A model generated the notes under the pieces. That model was not told the DNA's origin, ran no database searches, and worked only from the letters and a program-made list of their open reading frames with translations. From Burkholderia pyrrocinia (lineage in GTDB: Bacteria; Pseudomonadota; Gammaproteobacteria; Burkholderiales; Burkholderiaceae), in assembly GCF_003330765.1 (NCBI RefSeq), contig NZ_CP024903.1, positions 248,001-312,000 on the forward strand: DNA of 64,000 nucleotides. Direction: 5' to 3'. How positions within the stretch are numbered: the first letter of the stretch is position 1; every line of letters begins with the position of its first letter. Made by a program: the position numbers and the translations under genes. Of this stretch, positions 26,356-35,528 are shown piece by piece.

Positions 26356-27699
26356 TTACGACATCGCCGGATCGCGTTGCCGGTGCGGTGCCGCGGCACG
26401 CGTGCCCGCCACGGCGACGGCGATCGCCGCGCCGACCATCGGCACGAGGAACGCGAGATAGAGATGAGGCACGGACCAGCCGTCGTCCAGCAGCGCGCCG
26501 ACCGTCATCGGCGACAGGATCGCACCGAGGCGGCCGATGCCGACCGCGAGGCCGATGCCGGTCGTGCGGATTTCGGCGGGATAGGGGGTGGGCGACAGTG
26601 CATACATGCCGGCCACGCACGCATTGATGACGGCGCCGAGGAACACCGCGACCGTCATCCCGACGCCGAGCGCGCCCGTGTTCGCGCCGAAGACGACCAT
26701 CAGTGCGCCGCCCAGCAGCAGGGTGGCGCCCAGCAGGTTGCGCAGGCCGAACCGGGTCGACAACAGGCTGAAAAGCGATGCGCCCGCGATGCCGCCGAGA
26801 TTGAGCAGCACGCCGCCGGTCACGCCCTGCGACGCCGACAGTCCGGCCTGGACCAGCAGCTTCGGGGTCCAGCTCACGACGAAATAAAAACTGCCCATGA
26901 CGAGAAAGAACGCGATCCACAGCGCGATCGTGCGGCGCCCGAGCGGCGCTCGCAGCACGGCCGTCCAGCGCGAGGCGGGGCCCGCCGCGTCTACGGAGGC
27001 GCGCGCGGCCGGCAGCCTGTCGATGGGCGAGCGCTTCATTCTCGCGAGGATGCGGTTGATTTTCCGAAGGGCGTTCTCGGGACGCCTCGCCAGCAGGAAG
27101 TCGAGCGACTCCGGCAGCAACGCGAGCACCATCGGGATGGACATCAAGGTCACGACGCCGCCGAACGCGAATACGCTGCGCCATCCCCATGTCGACAGCA
27201 GGTACCCGGCAACGACGCCGCCGGCGGTGGCCCCGATCGCGTAGCCCGTCGACTGCATGCCGATCGCCGCGCTTCGCCATTTGTTCGATGCGTACTCGCC
27301 GCTGATGACGGTCAGGCTGGCCAGCATGCCGCCGATGCCGAGCCCCGTATAGGCACGCGCGACCGCGAGTTGCAGTGTGCTGTGCGTAGCGGCGCAGGCC
27401 AGCATCCCCGTCGAGATGACGACGAGGCAGAGCAGGATGATCCGGCGACGACCGACCCGGTCGGCCAGCGGTGCGATCAGCACCGAACCGATACCCATGC
27501 CGGCCAGGCCGGCACTCAACAGCATGCCGATTTCCTTGCCGCTTAGTTTCCACTCGGCCGCGAGATGCGGCGCGGCAAATGCGATGGCCAGCACGTCGAA
27601 CCCGTCGAGCATGTTCAGCACGACGCAGGCCGTGACCGCCATCGTCTGGAACGCGCTCATCGGGGATTCGTCGATCGTATTGCGGATATTTGCGCTCAC
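26356..27699 (-). CDS. MFS transporter, aromatic acid:H+ symporter (AAHS) family
   Basis: A 447-residue twelve-span transporter. The first helix carries NMLDGFDVLAIAFAAPHLA, the D-G-F/Y-D signature of the AAHS family (PcaK, VanK, BenK), and motif A reads LADRVGRRRIIL. Such carriers import protonated benzoates, vanillate and related acids. The start is a GTG with a weak AGGG site; an ATG 13 codons later is possible. It lies 165 bp downstream of the second Rieske oxygenase and supplies substrate to the demethylases. Confidence 0.9.
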   Translation of the reverse strand: MSANIRNTIDESPMSAFQTMAVTACVVLNMLDGFDVLAIAFAAPHLAAEWKLSGKEIGMLLSAGLAGMGIGSVLIAPLADRVGRRRIILLCLVVISTGMLACAATHSTLQLAVARAYTGLGIGGMLASLTVISGEYASNKWRSAAIGMQSTGYAIGATAGGVVAGYLLSTWGWRSVFAFGGVVTLMSIPMVLALLPESLDFLLARRPENALRKINRILARMKRSPIDRLPAARASVDAAGPASRWTAVLRAPLGRRTIALWIAFFLVMGSFYFVVSWTPKLLVQAGLSASQGVTGGVLLNLGGIAGASLFSLLSTRFGLRNLLGATLLLGGALMVVFGANTGALGVGMTVAVFLGAVINACVAGMYALSPTPYPAEIRTTGIGLAVGIGRLGAILSPMTVGALLDDGWSVPHLYLAFLVPMVGAAIAVAVAGTRAAAPHRQRDPAMS

Positions 27700-27864
27700 G
27701 TCAAAGACCCTTCATTAAAATAGTATGACTAATTGAATTGAATGCGATCGAGGCCGGCTGCAGCGACCGGCCGAGCGCGATTGCGTGTGTCGACGAGCCC
27801 CCCGGAGGAGGTGCCAACGGCTGCCGGCAACCGTTTTCCGGTCGTTCGCGCTCCGGCGCGGCGC

Positions 27865-28926
27865 TTACGCGGGTTCGGGTTGCAGCAGAAGGCGCTCGAT
27901 CACGCGCCGCGCGCGATTGGGGCCCGCGTCGACATGAATGTCGATCTGGCGGCTATCCGGAAACCGCAGCTGATTCCGGTATTGCGCTTCGATCACGCTC
28001 TTGTCCTCGTCGAACGTCGCCGCGGATTGCTCGATGACCGTTCGCGCGACGCGTTCGATGTCGTGTTTCGGATTGGTCGCCACGGTCCAGAAGTAATGCG
28101 TCGTGGTTTCCGTCTCGGGCGTGATGCCGTGGAAGCCGCGCATATGGAAGCCGCCGCGGGAAGGGTCGTGCAGGTCGCCGGTGCCGGCCTCCATCGCGCC
28201 GGTCCAGATCCGGATATGCGAGACATGGAATTCGATTTCCTGCCATCGATCGACCTTGCCCGGGAATGGCCACGCGGCCGTGTAGGTCGGCGGCGGATCC
28301 GAATCGGGCATCCGGCGGACCAGCGTCACCGTGTCGCCGTCGCTGCTGACGCGGGTTTCCGCACCCATGTGCAGCGGCGCGTTGCCGCCGATCGTTTTCA
28401 GATGGACATAGCCGAGATGGCTCAGGTCCATCAGGTTGTCGTGAATCAGCTGGTACGGCGCATCGTAGTGATAGTTGCCGCCGCCGAACCGGTATTGCGG
28501 ATCCGCATGGAACGCATAGCGCGGCGGCGCGCACGTCGGTTGGGCGCGCGCGTCGTCGCCGATCCAGATCCACACGATGTCGTCCTGCTCCTGCACCGGA
28601 TACGACGATACGCACGCCTTGGCCGGAATCCGGTCCTGGCCGGGAATCTCCACGCAGGCGCCGCCGCGGTCGAACAGCAAGCCGTGATAGCCGCAGCGCA
28701 GGCCGCGCGGTTCGAGCGAACCGCACGACAGCGGCAGCGACTTGTGGCAACACCGATCTTCCAGCGCGCCGACGTCCCCCGACGGCAACCGGAACAGGAC
28801 GACCGGGTGGCCGAGCAGGGTTCGGGCGACGGGTTGGTCCGTCAATTCGGATGAAAGGGCGGCGACCCACCATCGGTCGATCGGGAATTGAGTTGTACTG
28901 ATTGGTGATCGGGCGTGATGCTCCAT
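27865..28926 (-). CDS. Second Rieske (2Fe-2S) aromatic oxygenase, VanA-like
   Basis: A 353-residue oxygenase alpha subunit. The N-terminal Rieske centre is C-x-H in DRCCHKSLPLS, plus C-x2-H in LRCGYHG. The C-terminal catalytic domain has the mononuclear iron motif DNLMDLSHLGYVH (D-x2-D-L-x-H-x4-H). It is related to VanA but well diverged from the copy at 29935, so it probably demethylates a different methoxy-aromatic acid. No reductase of its own is present; it sits 46 bp after vanB and presumably shares it. GGAG is seven bases before the ATG. Confidence 0.9.
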   Translation of the reverse strand: MEHHARSPISTTQFPIDRWWVAALSSELTDQPVARTLLGHPVVLFRLPSGDVGALEDRCCHKSLPLSCGSLEPRGLRCGYHGLLFDRGGACVEIPGQDRIPAKACVSSYPVQEQDDIVWIWIGDDARAQPTCAPPRYAFHADPQYRFGGGNYHYDAPYQLIHDNLMDLSHLGYVHLKTIGGNAPLHMGAETRVSSDGDTVTLVRRMPDSDPPPTYTAAWPFPGKVDRWQEIEFHVSHIRIWTGAMEAGTGDLHDPSRGGFHMRGFHGITPETETTTHYFWTVATNPKHDIERVARTVIEQSAATFDEDKSVIEAQYRNQLRFPDSRQIDIHVDAGPNRARRVIERLLLQPEPA

Positions 28927-28972
28927 TGATCGTCTCCAATAGGGTCTTGCCGCCGCGCGTCGCGCGGTCCGT

Positions 28973-29938
28973 CTACAGATCGAGTACCAGGACGTCGGTT
29001 CTGGATCGCGAGCAGCAGGGCATGAACTGGTCGCCGGCCGATTTTTCCTCTTCCGTCAGATACGAATCGCGATGATCGGGCTCGCCTTGCAACACACGCG
29101 TCAGGCACGTGCCGCATACGCCTTGCTCGCACGAAGTCAGCACGTCGACGCCGTCCGCCGCCAGCGCCGCGACGACGGTGCATTCGGGCGGAACGTCGAT
29201 CACCTTGCCGCTGCTCGCGATCCGAACCTGAAACGCGCGATCGGCCGCCGCCGATTCGACTGCGCCGCCGAAGAACTCGTAGTGCAGCCGCTCGTCGGCC
29301 CAATGGCGGGCGCGTGCTTCGCTCAGCACCGCATCCATGAAGCCGCGCGGGCCGCATACGTACAGATGCGTGCCGGCAGGGGCTGAGGCGAGCACCGACG
29401 CGAGATCGAATCGTTGTGCCGGGTCTCCGTCGTCGACATGGAAACGGGCCCGGTCATGGAACCCGGCTGCGTTGATCCGCTCGACGAAAGCCATGCGGTC
29501 CGTTGAACGCGCGCAGTAATGCATGTCGAACGCTGCGCCGGACGAGAACAGCCGTTCCGCCATGCAGAGAATCGGCGTGACGCCGATTCCGCCCGCGAGC
29601 AACAGGTGGTGCGCCGCGTCGTGCGCGAGCGGGAAATGGTTGCGCGGCATGCCGATCCGCACGGTATCGCCTTGCCGTAATTCGTCGTGAATGGTTCGGG
29701 ACCCGCCTCGGCCATCGGCATCCCTGAGCACGGCGATCTGATAGCGATCGTCCTGCTCGGGGTGGTTGCAGAGCGAGTACTGGCGCACGAGCCCGCCCGG
29801 CAAATGGACGTCGATATGGGCGCCCGCGTCGAAGCGCGGCAATGGCGAGCCGTCATCGTTGACGAATTCGAATCCGCAGATGTCGCGTGCTTCGTGCCAC
29901 TTGCGGGCCACCCTGACCGTCAGCGTCGCGGCGCTCAT
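28973..29938 (-). CDS. vanB: Vanillate O-demethylase reductase subunit (VanB-like)
   Basis: A 321-residue class IA oxygenase reductase. The flavin domain has RQYSLCNHPEQDDRY, the NAD domain HLLLAGGIGVTPILCMAE and CGPRGFMDAVL, and a C-terminal plant-type 2Fe-2S ferredoxin has Cys in TSCEQGVCGTCLTRV plus CCSRS. It passes electrons from NADH to the Rieske oxygenases. Its ATG overlaps the stop of vanA by 4 bp. Confidence 0.92.
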   Translation of the reverse strand: MSAATLTVRVARKWHEARDICGFEFVNDDGSPLPRFDAGAHIDVHLPGGLVRQYSLCNHPEQDDRYQIAVLRDADGRGGSRTIHDELRQGDTVRIGMPRNHFPLAHDAAHHLLLAGGIGVTPILCMAERLFSSGAAFDMHYCARSTDRMAFVERINAAGFHDRARFHVDDGDPAQRFDLASVLASAPAGTHLYVCGPRGFMDAVLSEARARHWADERLHYEFFGGAVESAAADRAFQVRIASSGKVIDVPPECTVVAALAADGVDVLTSCEQGVCGTCLTRVLQGEPDHRDSYLTEEEKSAGDQFMPCCSRSRTDVLVLDL

Positions 29939-31014
29939 GCCCCCTCCTTCATGTGCGCAACCGGAATCACGGGCCGCTGCGGGCTCGATGCACGTTCTTC
30001 GGCGAGCAGCCGGTCGATCACCTTGCGCGACAGCACGCCGCCGGCGTCGATGTTGAGCTTGAGCAGTTGGCGATCCGGCCACTTCTCGAGGTTGAGCTGC
30101 TGGCGCTCGAGCATCTCGAGATCCTCGGCGAAGATCCTGCCCTGGCCTTCCCTGATCTCCGCGGTCAGCGCGTGATCGTCGGGCCGGAAGTTGCGCGCCA
30201 TCCCCCAGAAGTACCAGATCGAGGTCTCTGTCTCGGGCGTGATGAAGTCGACGACGATCGACGATGCCTTCACGTCGGCCGGTGCATCGTAGCCGCCGTG
30301 GCCTGCATGGGCGACGCCCACTTCGATCATCACGTGGCTCGGTGGCGTGAAGCGGCAGATTTGCCAGCGGTCGACCGGCACGTCGTCGGCGAGCCCGTTG
30401 CCGCGCAGCGCCATCTGCCAGAACGGCGGCGGGAGCACGTTCTCCATGAAGCGGCTCGTGACGACTTCGTCGCCGTTGCTGGTCGTCTTCGGCGGCGCTT
30501 CGTCGATTTCCTTCTGGCCGATGCTGGTGGCATGCACGTAAGTCTCGTGTGTCAGGTCCATCAGGTTGTCGATCATCAGCCGGTAGTCGCAGCGGATGTG
30601 ATACAGGCCGCCGCCGTGCGCCCATGCCGGATCTTCCGCCCAGGACAGCAGCGGCAGCTTGCCGGGATCGGCTTCGGACGCATCGCCCGGCCACACCCAG
30701 ACGAACCCGTATCGCTCGATCACGGGAAAGCTGCGAATCGGCGGGAATCCACCGACGCGCTGGCCCGGCATGCCGGCCGTCTTGCCGCTGCATCCCATCT
30801 CCAGCCCGTGATAGCCGCACACGAGCACGCCGTCGCGCACGAAGCCCAGCGACAGCGGGGCGCCGCGGTGCGGGCAGAAATCCTCGAGGGCGGCGACCTT
30901 GCCGTCCGCCGCGCGGTAGAACACCATCGATTCGCTGCAAATCCTGCGGCCCAGCGGCTTGCCGTCGATTTCATCGGGCGTGCAGGCTACGTACCAAGCA
31001 TTCTTGAGAAACAC
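29935..31014 (-). CDS. vanA: Vanillate O-demethylase oxygenase subunit (VanA-like)
   Basis: A 359-residue Rieske oxygenase. It begins VFLKNAWYVACTPDEI, with Rieske ligands in DFCPHRGAPLS and LVCGYHG and the catalytic iron motif DNLMDLTHETYVH. VanA with VanB converts vanillate to protocatechuate and formaldehyde. I place the start at the GTG at 31014, which has AAGGAG at normal spacing and gives the conserved VanA N terminus. An ATG at 31056 would add 14 residues without a good site. It is the first gene of the leftward operon, driven by the promoter at 31086-31114. Confidence 0.9.
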   Translation of the reverse strand: MFLKNAWYVACTPDEIDGKPLGRRICSESMVFYRAADGKVAALEDFCPHRGAPLSLGFVRDGVLVCGYHGLEMGCSGKTAGMPGQRVGGFPPIRSFPVIERYGFVWVWPGDASEADPGKLPLLSWAEDPAWAHGGGLYHIRCDYRLMIDNLMDLTHETYVHATSIGQKEIDEAPPKTTSNGDEVVTSRFMENVLPPPFWQMALRGNGLADDVPVDRWQICRFTPPSHVMIEVGVAHAGHGGYDAPADVKASSIVVDFITPETETSIWYFWGMARNFRPDDHALTAEIREGQGRIFAEDLEMLERQQLNLEKWPDRQLLKLNIDAGGVLSRKVIDRLLAEERASSPQRPVIPVAHMKEGA

Positions 31015-31060
31015 GTTCGTCGTCTCCTTCAGGTCGGTGCCGCCAGTGCGCGGCACGTCT

Positions 31061-31080
31061 TCATTCAGTGTGCTGAATGA
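31061..31080. promoter_or_regulatory. Perfect 8-4-8 inverted repeat, probable MarR operator
   Basis: TCATTCAGTGTGCTGAATGA has perfectly complementary 8-base arms. It covers the predicted transcription start of the van operon. A related sequence (GATTCAGTGTACTCATT) follows directly at 31081-31097, so the regulator may occupy two adjacent sites. Confidence 0.7.
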
Positions 31081-31085
31081 GATTC

Positions 31086-31114
31086 AGTGTACTCATTGAG
31101 ATTGGCCGGGGCAA
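31086..31114 (-). promoter_or_regulatory. Promoter of the van operon
   Basis: On the minus strand, TTGCCC (31114-31109), a 17-base spacer and TACACT (31091-31086) form a sigma-70-like promoter. The start point would fall within the inverted repeat at 31061-31080. Confidence 0.55.
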
Positions 31115-31129
31115 GGTGGGCGGTATACT
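31102..31129 (+). promoter_or_regulatory. Promoter of the marR-type gene
   Basis: TTGGCC (31102-31107), a 16-base spacer and TATACT (31124-31129) precede the regulator. It overlaps the oppositely directed van promoter, allowing joint control. Confidence 0.5.
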
Positions 31130-31213
31130 GGTTTTCCCGGGAAATGGCGCGAGGCCGCGCCATGCCGTCGGCGCACGCAACCGGCGCGCGCCGCCTATGT
31201 CATCGACTCATTC

Positions 31214-31702
31214 ATGGAAAAAACGAATCCCGCCGAAGCGCCGACTTTCCCGCTCGATCTGTACGACGAGCCCGGCCACCTGATCCGGCGTGCGCACCAG
31301 ATCGCTGTCGCGATGTTTTACGAGAAGCTGGGCCGGGACGTGACGCCGGTGCAGTACGCGGTCCTGCGGATGCTTTACGAGTGCCCGGGGCTCGATCAGG
31401 TGACGCTGGCGCAGCGGGTGGCGCTCGACACGTCGACGACGGCGGATCTTGCCGTCCGGCTCGAAGCGAAAGGATTGATCGTCCGCGAAGTGCTGCCGCG
31501 GCGTCAGCGTCGGCTGTTGCTGACGCCGGCGGGCGTGGAGCTGCTCACGCACCTTATTCCGTCGGTGCAGGAGCTGCGTGCCGGCCTGTTCGACGGCATG
31601 GGGGAGGACGATTCGCAGGAACTGATGCGCCTGCTGCGCAAGTTCGTCCATCTGAACAACGAGCAGAGCCGCGCACCGCTGCGGGTCGGCGAGGACTCGT
31701 AG
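31214..31702 (+). CDS. MarR-family transcriptional regulator of the van operon
   Basis: A 162-residue MarR protein. Its winged-helix core (about residues 45-120) has TPVQYAVLRMLYECPGLDQVTLAQRVALDTST, RLEAKGLIVREVLPRRQRRLLLTPAG and a dimerising helical C terminus. MarR repressors of aromatic operons usually release DNA on binding an aromatic acid or CoA ester. It diverges from vanA, and the intervening palindrome is its probable operator. Confidence 0.9.
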   Translation: MEKTNPAEAPTFPLDLYDEPGHLIRRAHQIAVAMFYEKLGRDVTPVQYAVLRMLYECPGLDQVTLAQRVALDTSTTADLAVRLEAKGLIVREVLPRRQRRLLLTPAGVELLTHLIPSVQELRAGLFDGMGEDDSQELMRLLRKFVHLNNEQSRAPLRVGEDS

Positions 31703-31771
31703 CAACCGTTGCCGGCGCTGGGGAAGAGACGGCGTCGGCTCGCGCGACGAGCGCGGTGCCGCGCGCCTGCG

Positions 31772-32518
31772 TCACGCGCGCGAACCTTCGCCTTCCAGCC
31801 GCCGCACCGCTTCCGCCACCTCGTTCCTGAAGCGCACGAGCGCCGCCTGTTCCGGCGCGGGCGGCTGCACGGCGGCCCACAGCATGTCGACGAGCTGCGT
31901 GGCCGTCGTTTCCGTATCGAGCTTGCGGTGCCCGAGGATCGCATCCCACAGCACGTGCTCGATCGGCCCGAACACCATCGAGCGCAGCAGGCTCAGCGGC
32001 AGGTCGGCGCGGACCTGCCCGGCCGCCTGGCCGCGCGCGAGCACGTCCATCAGCGGCGCCGTATAGCGGCGCTGCAGCGCGGTGAGCTCGTCGCTCAGCG
32101 CATGCTGTTTCGCGCGGCCTTCCGACAGCACCAGCGCGCACAGCCCCGTGCCGTTCACGAGCATCAGCCGCAGGTGGGTGCGCACGATGAATGCGAACTG
32201 CTGCTGCACCGACGCATCCTGCGGCATTCCCTGCTCGAATGTGCCGATGATTTCGTCGTACCAATCCGCGATGACGCGCGCGCACAGCTCACGCTTGCCG
32301 CGGAAGTAGCTGAACACCGTCGCCTCCGACACGCCCACGCGCTGCGCGATCTCGGCGGCCGTCGCATGCTCGTAACCCTTTTCGGCAAACACTTCCCGGC
32401 CGGCGCGCAGGATGTCCTGCACGCGCTGCTGGGATTTGCGCCTGGCGGGCGCGCGCGGCGCGTCGGCGCGGTCGGCTTTGGCGGTGGCGGTCATGGTGTC
32501 GGCGGGAGCGGCTGTCAT
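31772..32518 (-). CDS. TetR-family regulator, probable LiuQ-type repressor of the liu operon
   Basis: A 248-residue TetR protein. Its N-terminal helix-turn-helix (about residues 30-80) has RVQDILRAGREVFAEKGYEHATAAEIAQRVGVSEATVFSYF, the TetR signature; the ligand domain follows. It is divergent from the isovalerate genes. In beta-proteobacteria branched-chain acyl-CoA degradation is known to be controlled by a TetR regulator (LiuQ) as well as by MerR-type LiuR, so LiuQ is the natural assignment by context. Possible starts are GTG 32542 (which would lie in the palindrome), ATG 32518 and ATG 32494; none has a clear ribosome site. Confidence 0.85.
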   Translation of the reverse strand: MTAAPADTMTATAKADRADAPRAPARRKSQQRVQDILRAGREVFAEKGYEHATAAEIAQRVGVSEATVFSYFRGKRELCARVIADWYDEIIGTFEQGMPQDASVQQQFAFIVRTHLRLMLVNGTGLCALVLSEGRAKQHALSDELTALQRRYTAPLMDVLARGQAAGQVRADLPLSLLRSMVFGPIEHVLWDAILGHRKLDTETTATQLVDMLWAAVQPPAPEQAALVRFRNEVAEAVRRLEGEGSRA

Positions 32519-32532
32519 GTCTGCATCATATC

Positions 32533-32545
32533 TGAGTGTCACTCA
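32533..32545. promoter_or_regulatory. Palindrome between the TetR gene and liuA
   Basis: TGAGTGTCACTCA is a perfect 6-1-6 palindrome in the divergent control region, in the expected place for a TetR operator. Confidence 0.55.
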
Positions 32546-32608
32546 AAAAACTATTGACGCCGAACCCGACGAGGCGCGAAACTGTGCAAAATTTCCGCTG
32601 TATAGGTC

Positions 32609-32628
32609 AATGAATCGGTGCATTCATT
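32609..32628. promoter_or_regulatory. Second inverted repeat upstream of liuA
   Basis: AATGAAT, six bases, then ATTCATT form a perfect 7-6-7 inverted repeat 61-80 bases before the liuA start. It may be a second regulator site or an RNA hairpin in the leader. Confidence 0.45.
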
Positions 32629-32688
32629 CGATTTGAGCGAAACTCAGAAATCGGTGAGTGCGACACACTTTCTGGAGACGGAGGAGAC

Positions 32689-33870
32689 ATGATCAACCTG
32701 CCCGGCGTGCAATTCATGCTTGGTGAAGACATCGAGATGCTGCGCGACGCCGTCGCGACGTTCGCGGCGAAGGAAATCACGCCGCGCGCGGCGGAGGTCG
32801 ACCGCACCGACCAGTTTCCGATGGATCTGTGGAAGAAGTTCGGCGATCTCGGCGTGCTCGGCATGACGGTGGCCGAGGAATACGGCGGCGCGAACATGGG
32901 CTACACCGCGCACATGGTCGCGATGGAGGAGATCTCGCGCGCATCGGCGTCGATCGGCCTGTCGTACGGCGCGCACTCGAACCTGTGCGTGAACCAGATC
33001 CATCGCAACGGCACCGCGGCGCAGAAGCAGAAATACCTGCCGAAGTTGGTGTCGGGCGAACACATCGGCGCGCTCGCGATGAGCGAGCCGAACGCCGGTT
33101 CCGACGTCGTCAGCATGAAGCTGCGCGCCGACAAGCGCGGCGATCGCTACGTGCTGAACGGCACGAAGATGTGGATCACCAACGGCCCCGATTGCGACAC
33201 GCTCGTCGTCTATGCGAAGACGGACGTCGAAGCCAATTCGCGCGGCATCACCGCGTTCATCGTCGAGAAGGGGATGAAGGGTTTCTCGGTCGCGCAGAAG
33301 CTCGACAAGCTCGGCATGCGCGGCTCGCACACGGGCGAGCTGGTGTTCCAGGACGTCGAGGTGCCGGAAGAGAACATCCTCGGCCAGCTCAACGGCGGCG
33401 TGAAGGTGCTGATGAGCGGTCTCGACTACGAGCGCGCGGTGCTGTCGGGCGGCCCGACAGGCATCATGGCCGCGTGCCTCGACGCGGTCGTGCCGTATAT
33501 CCACGACCGCAAGCAGTTCGGCCAGTCGATCGGCGAATTCCAGCTGATCCAGGGCAAGGTGGCCGACATGTACACCACGTTCCAGGCGTGCCGCGCGTAC
33601 CTGTACGCGGTCGGCCGCCATCTCGACTCGGCCGGCAGCGATCACATCCGCCAGGTGCGCAAGGACTGCGCGGGCGTGATCCTCTATACGGCCGAGAAGG
33701 CGACGTGGATGGCCGGCGAGGCGATCCAGATCCTCGGCGGCAACGGCTACATCAACGAATATCCGGTCGGCCGTCTGTGGCGCGATGCGAAGCTGTACGA
33801 GATCGGCGCCGGCACGAGCGAGATCCGCCGGATGCTGATCGGCCGCGAGTTGTTCGCGGAAACGATGTAA
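32689..33870 (+). CDS. liuA: Isovaleryl-CoA dehydrogenase
   Basis: A 393-residue acyl-CoA dehydrogenase. Signatures are [20 protein letters not shown] and the C-terminal [33 protein letters not shown] split across the FAD/dimer region. The glutamate in [11 protein letters not shown] matches the unusual catalytic base position of isovaleryl-CoA dehydrogenases. It oxidises isovaleryl-CoA to 3-methylcrotonyl-CoA in leucine breakdown, passing electrons to ETF. GGAGGAG lies just upstream. The following three genes complete the pathway to methylglutaconyl/HMG-CoA, which makes the call secure. Confidence 0.95.
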   Translation: MINLPGVQFMLGEDIEMLRDAVATFAAKEITPRAAEVDRTDQFPMDLWKKFGDLGVLGMTVAEEYGGANMGYTAHMVAMEEISRASASIGLSYGAHSNLCVNQIHRNGTAAQKQKYLPKLVSGEHIGALAMSEPNAGSDVVSMKLRADKRGDRYVLNGTKMWITNGPDCDTLVVYAKTDVEANSRGITAFIVEKGMKGFSVAQKLDKLGMRGSHTGELVFQDVEVPEENILGQLNGGVKVLMSGLDYERAVLSGGPTGIMAACLDAVVPYIHDRKQFGQSIGEFQLIQGKVADMYTTFQACRAYLYAVGRHLDSAGSDHIRQVRKDCAGVILYTAEKATWMAGEAIQILGGNGYINEYPVGRLWRDAKLYEIGAGTSEIRRMLIGRELFAETM

Positions 33871-33901
33871 CGCCCCACGTCACGCGAACGGAGCCCCGTC
33901 G

Positions 33902-35509
33902 ATGCCGATCATCGAATCAAAACTCAATCCTCGCTCGGAAGAATTCCGCACGAACGCCGCGGCGCTCGAGGCGGTCGTCGCCGACCTGCGCGCGAAGATC
34001 GAACAACTCGCGCAAGGCGGTGGCCAGGCCGCGCGCGACAAGCACCTGTCGCGCGGCAAGCTGCTGCCGCGCGACCGCATCGCGCAACTGCTCGATCCGG
34101 GCGCGCCGTTCCTCGAGCTGTCGCAGCTCGCGGCGAACGGCATGTACAACGACGACGCGCCGGGCGCGGGCGTCATCACCGGGATCGGCCGGATCGCCGG
34201 CCGTGAATGCGTGATCGTGTGCAACGACGCGACGGTCAAGGGCGGCACCTACTACCCGGTCACGGTGAAGAAGCACGTGCGCGCGCAGGAGATCGCCGCG
34301 GAAAACCGGCTGCCGTGCGTGTACCTCGTCGATTCGGGCGGCGCGAACCTGCCGAACCAGGACGATGTGTTTCCCGATCGCGACCACTTCGGCCGCATCT
34401 TCTTCAACCAGGCGACGATGTCGGCGGCGGGGATCGCGCAGATCGCCGTCGTGATGGGCTCGTGCACGGCGGGCGGCGCGTACGTGCCCGCGATGAGCGA
34501 CGAGTCGATCATCGTGAAGGACCAGGGCACGATTTTCCTCGGCGGGCCGCCGCTCGTGAAGGCCGCGACCGGCGAGGAAGTGAGCGCCGAGGATCTCGGC
34601 GGCGGCGACGTGCACACGCGCTTGTCGGGCGTGGCCGACCATCTTGCGCAGAACGACGCGCATGCGCTGTCGATCGCGCGCAACATCGTCGATCATCTCG
34701 CACCGAAGATCGCGTCGCCGGTGGCGCTGCGCGAGCCGAAGCTGCCGCGCTACGACGCGAAGAGCCTGTACGGCGTGATTCCCGTCGATACGCGCAAGCC
34801 GTTCGACGTGCGCGAGGTGATCGCGCGCATCGTCGACGATTCCGAGTTCGACGAATTCAAGGCGCGCTTCGGCACGACGCTCGTCACGGGTTTCGCGCAC
34901 ATCTGGGGCCACCCGGTCGGGATCGTCGCGAACAACGGCATCCTGTTCTCCGAATCGGCCGTGAAGGGCGCGCATTTCATCGAGCTGTGCTGCCAGCGCA
35001 AGATCCCGCTCGTGTTCCTGCAGAACATCACGGGTTTCATGGTTGGCCGCAAGTACGAGAACGAAGGCATCGCGCGGCACGGCGCGAAGATGGTGACGGC
35101 CGTGTCGAACGCGAAGGTGCCGAAGTTCACGGTGATCATCGGCGGCTCGTTCGGCGCCGGCAACTACGGGATGTGCGGCCGCGCATTCGGGCCGCGTTTC
35201 CTGTGGATGTGGCCGAACGCGCGGATCTCGGTGATGGGCGGCGAGCAGGCCGCGTCGGTGCTCGCGACGGTGCGTCGCGACGGCATCGAGGCGAAGGGCG
35301 GCGCGTGGTCGTCCGACGAGGAGGAAGCGTTCAAGCAGCCGATCCGCGACCAGTACGAGCGCCAGGGCCATCCGTATTACGCGAGCGCGCGGCTGTGGGA
35401 CGACGGCGTGATCGATCCCGCGCAGACGCGCGACGTGCTCGGGCTCGGCCTCGCTGCATCGATGAACGCGCCGATCGACGACACGCGCTTCGGCGTGTTC
35501 CGCATGTAA
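33902..35509 (+). CDS. liuB: Methylcrotonyl-CoA carboxylase, carboxyltransferase (beta) subunit
   Basis: A 535-residue biotin-dependent carboxyltransferase. It has N- and C-terminal crotonase-like domains and conserved segments [53 protein letters not shown] and [16 protein letters not shown]. Length and motifs match MCC beta rather than propionyl-CoA carboxylase. It carries out carboxyl transfer from biotin to 3-methylcrotonyl-CoA, in complex with the alpha subunit at 36354. It lies 31 bp after liuA. Confidence 0.95.
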   Translation: MPIIESKLNPRSEEFRTNAAALEAVVADLRAKIEQLAQGGGQAARDKHLSRGKLLPRDRIAQLLDPGAPFLELSQLAANGMYNDDAPGAGVITGIGRIAGRECVIVCNDATVKGGTYYPVTVKKHVRAQEIAAENRLPCVYLVDSGGANLPNQDDVFPDRDHFGRIFFNQATMSAAGIAQIAVVMGSCTAGGAYVPAMSDESIIVKDQGTIFLGGPPLVKAATGEEVSAEDLGGGDVHTRLSGVADHLAQNDAHALSIARNIVDHLAPKIASPVALREPKLPRYDAKSLYGVIPVDTRKPFDVREVIARIVDDSEFDEFKARFGTTLVTGFAHIWGHPVGIVANNGILFSESAVKGAHFIELCCQRKIPLVFLQNITGFMVGRKYENEGIARHGAKMVTAVSNAKVPKFTVIIGGSFGAGNYGMCGRAFGPRFLWMWPNARISVMGGEQAASVLATVRRDGIEAKGGAWSSDEEEAFKQPIRDQYERQGHPYYASARLWDDGVIDPAQTRDVLGLGLAASMNAPIDDTRFGVFRM

Positions 35510-35528
35510 CGGCCGGGAGGGCTGAACG

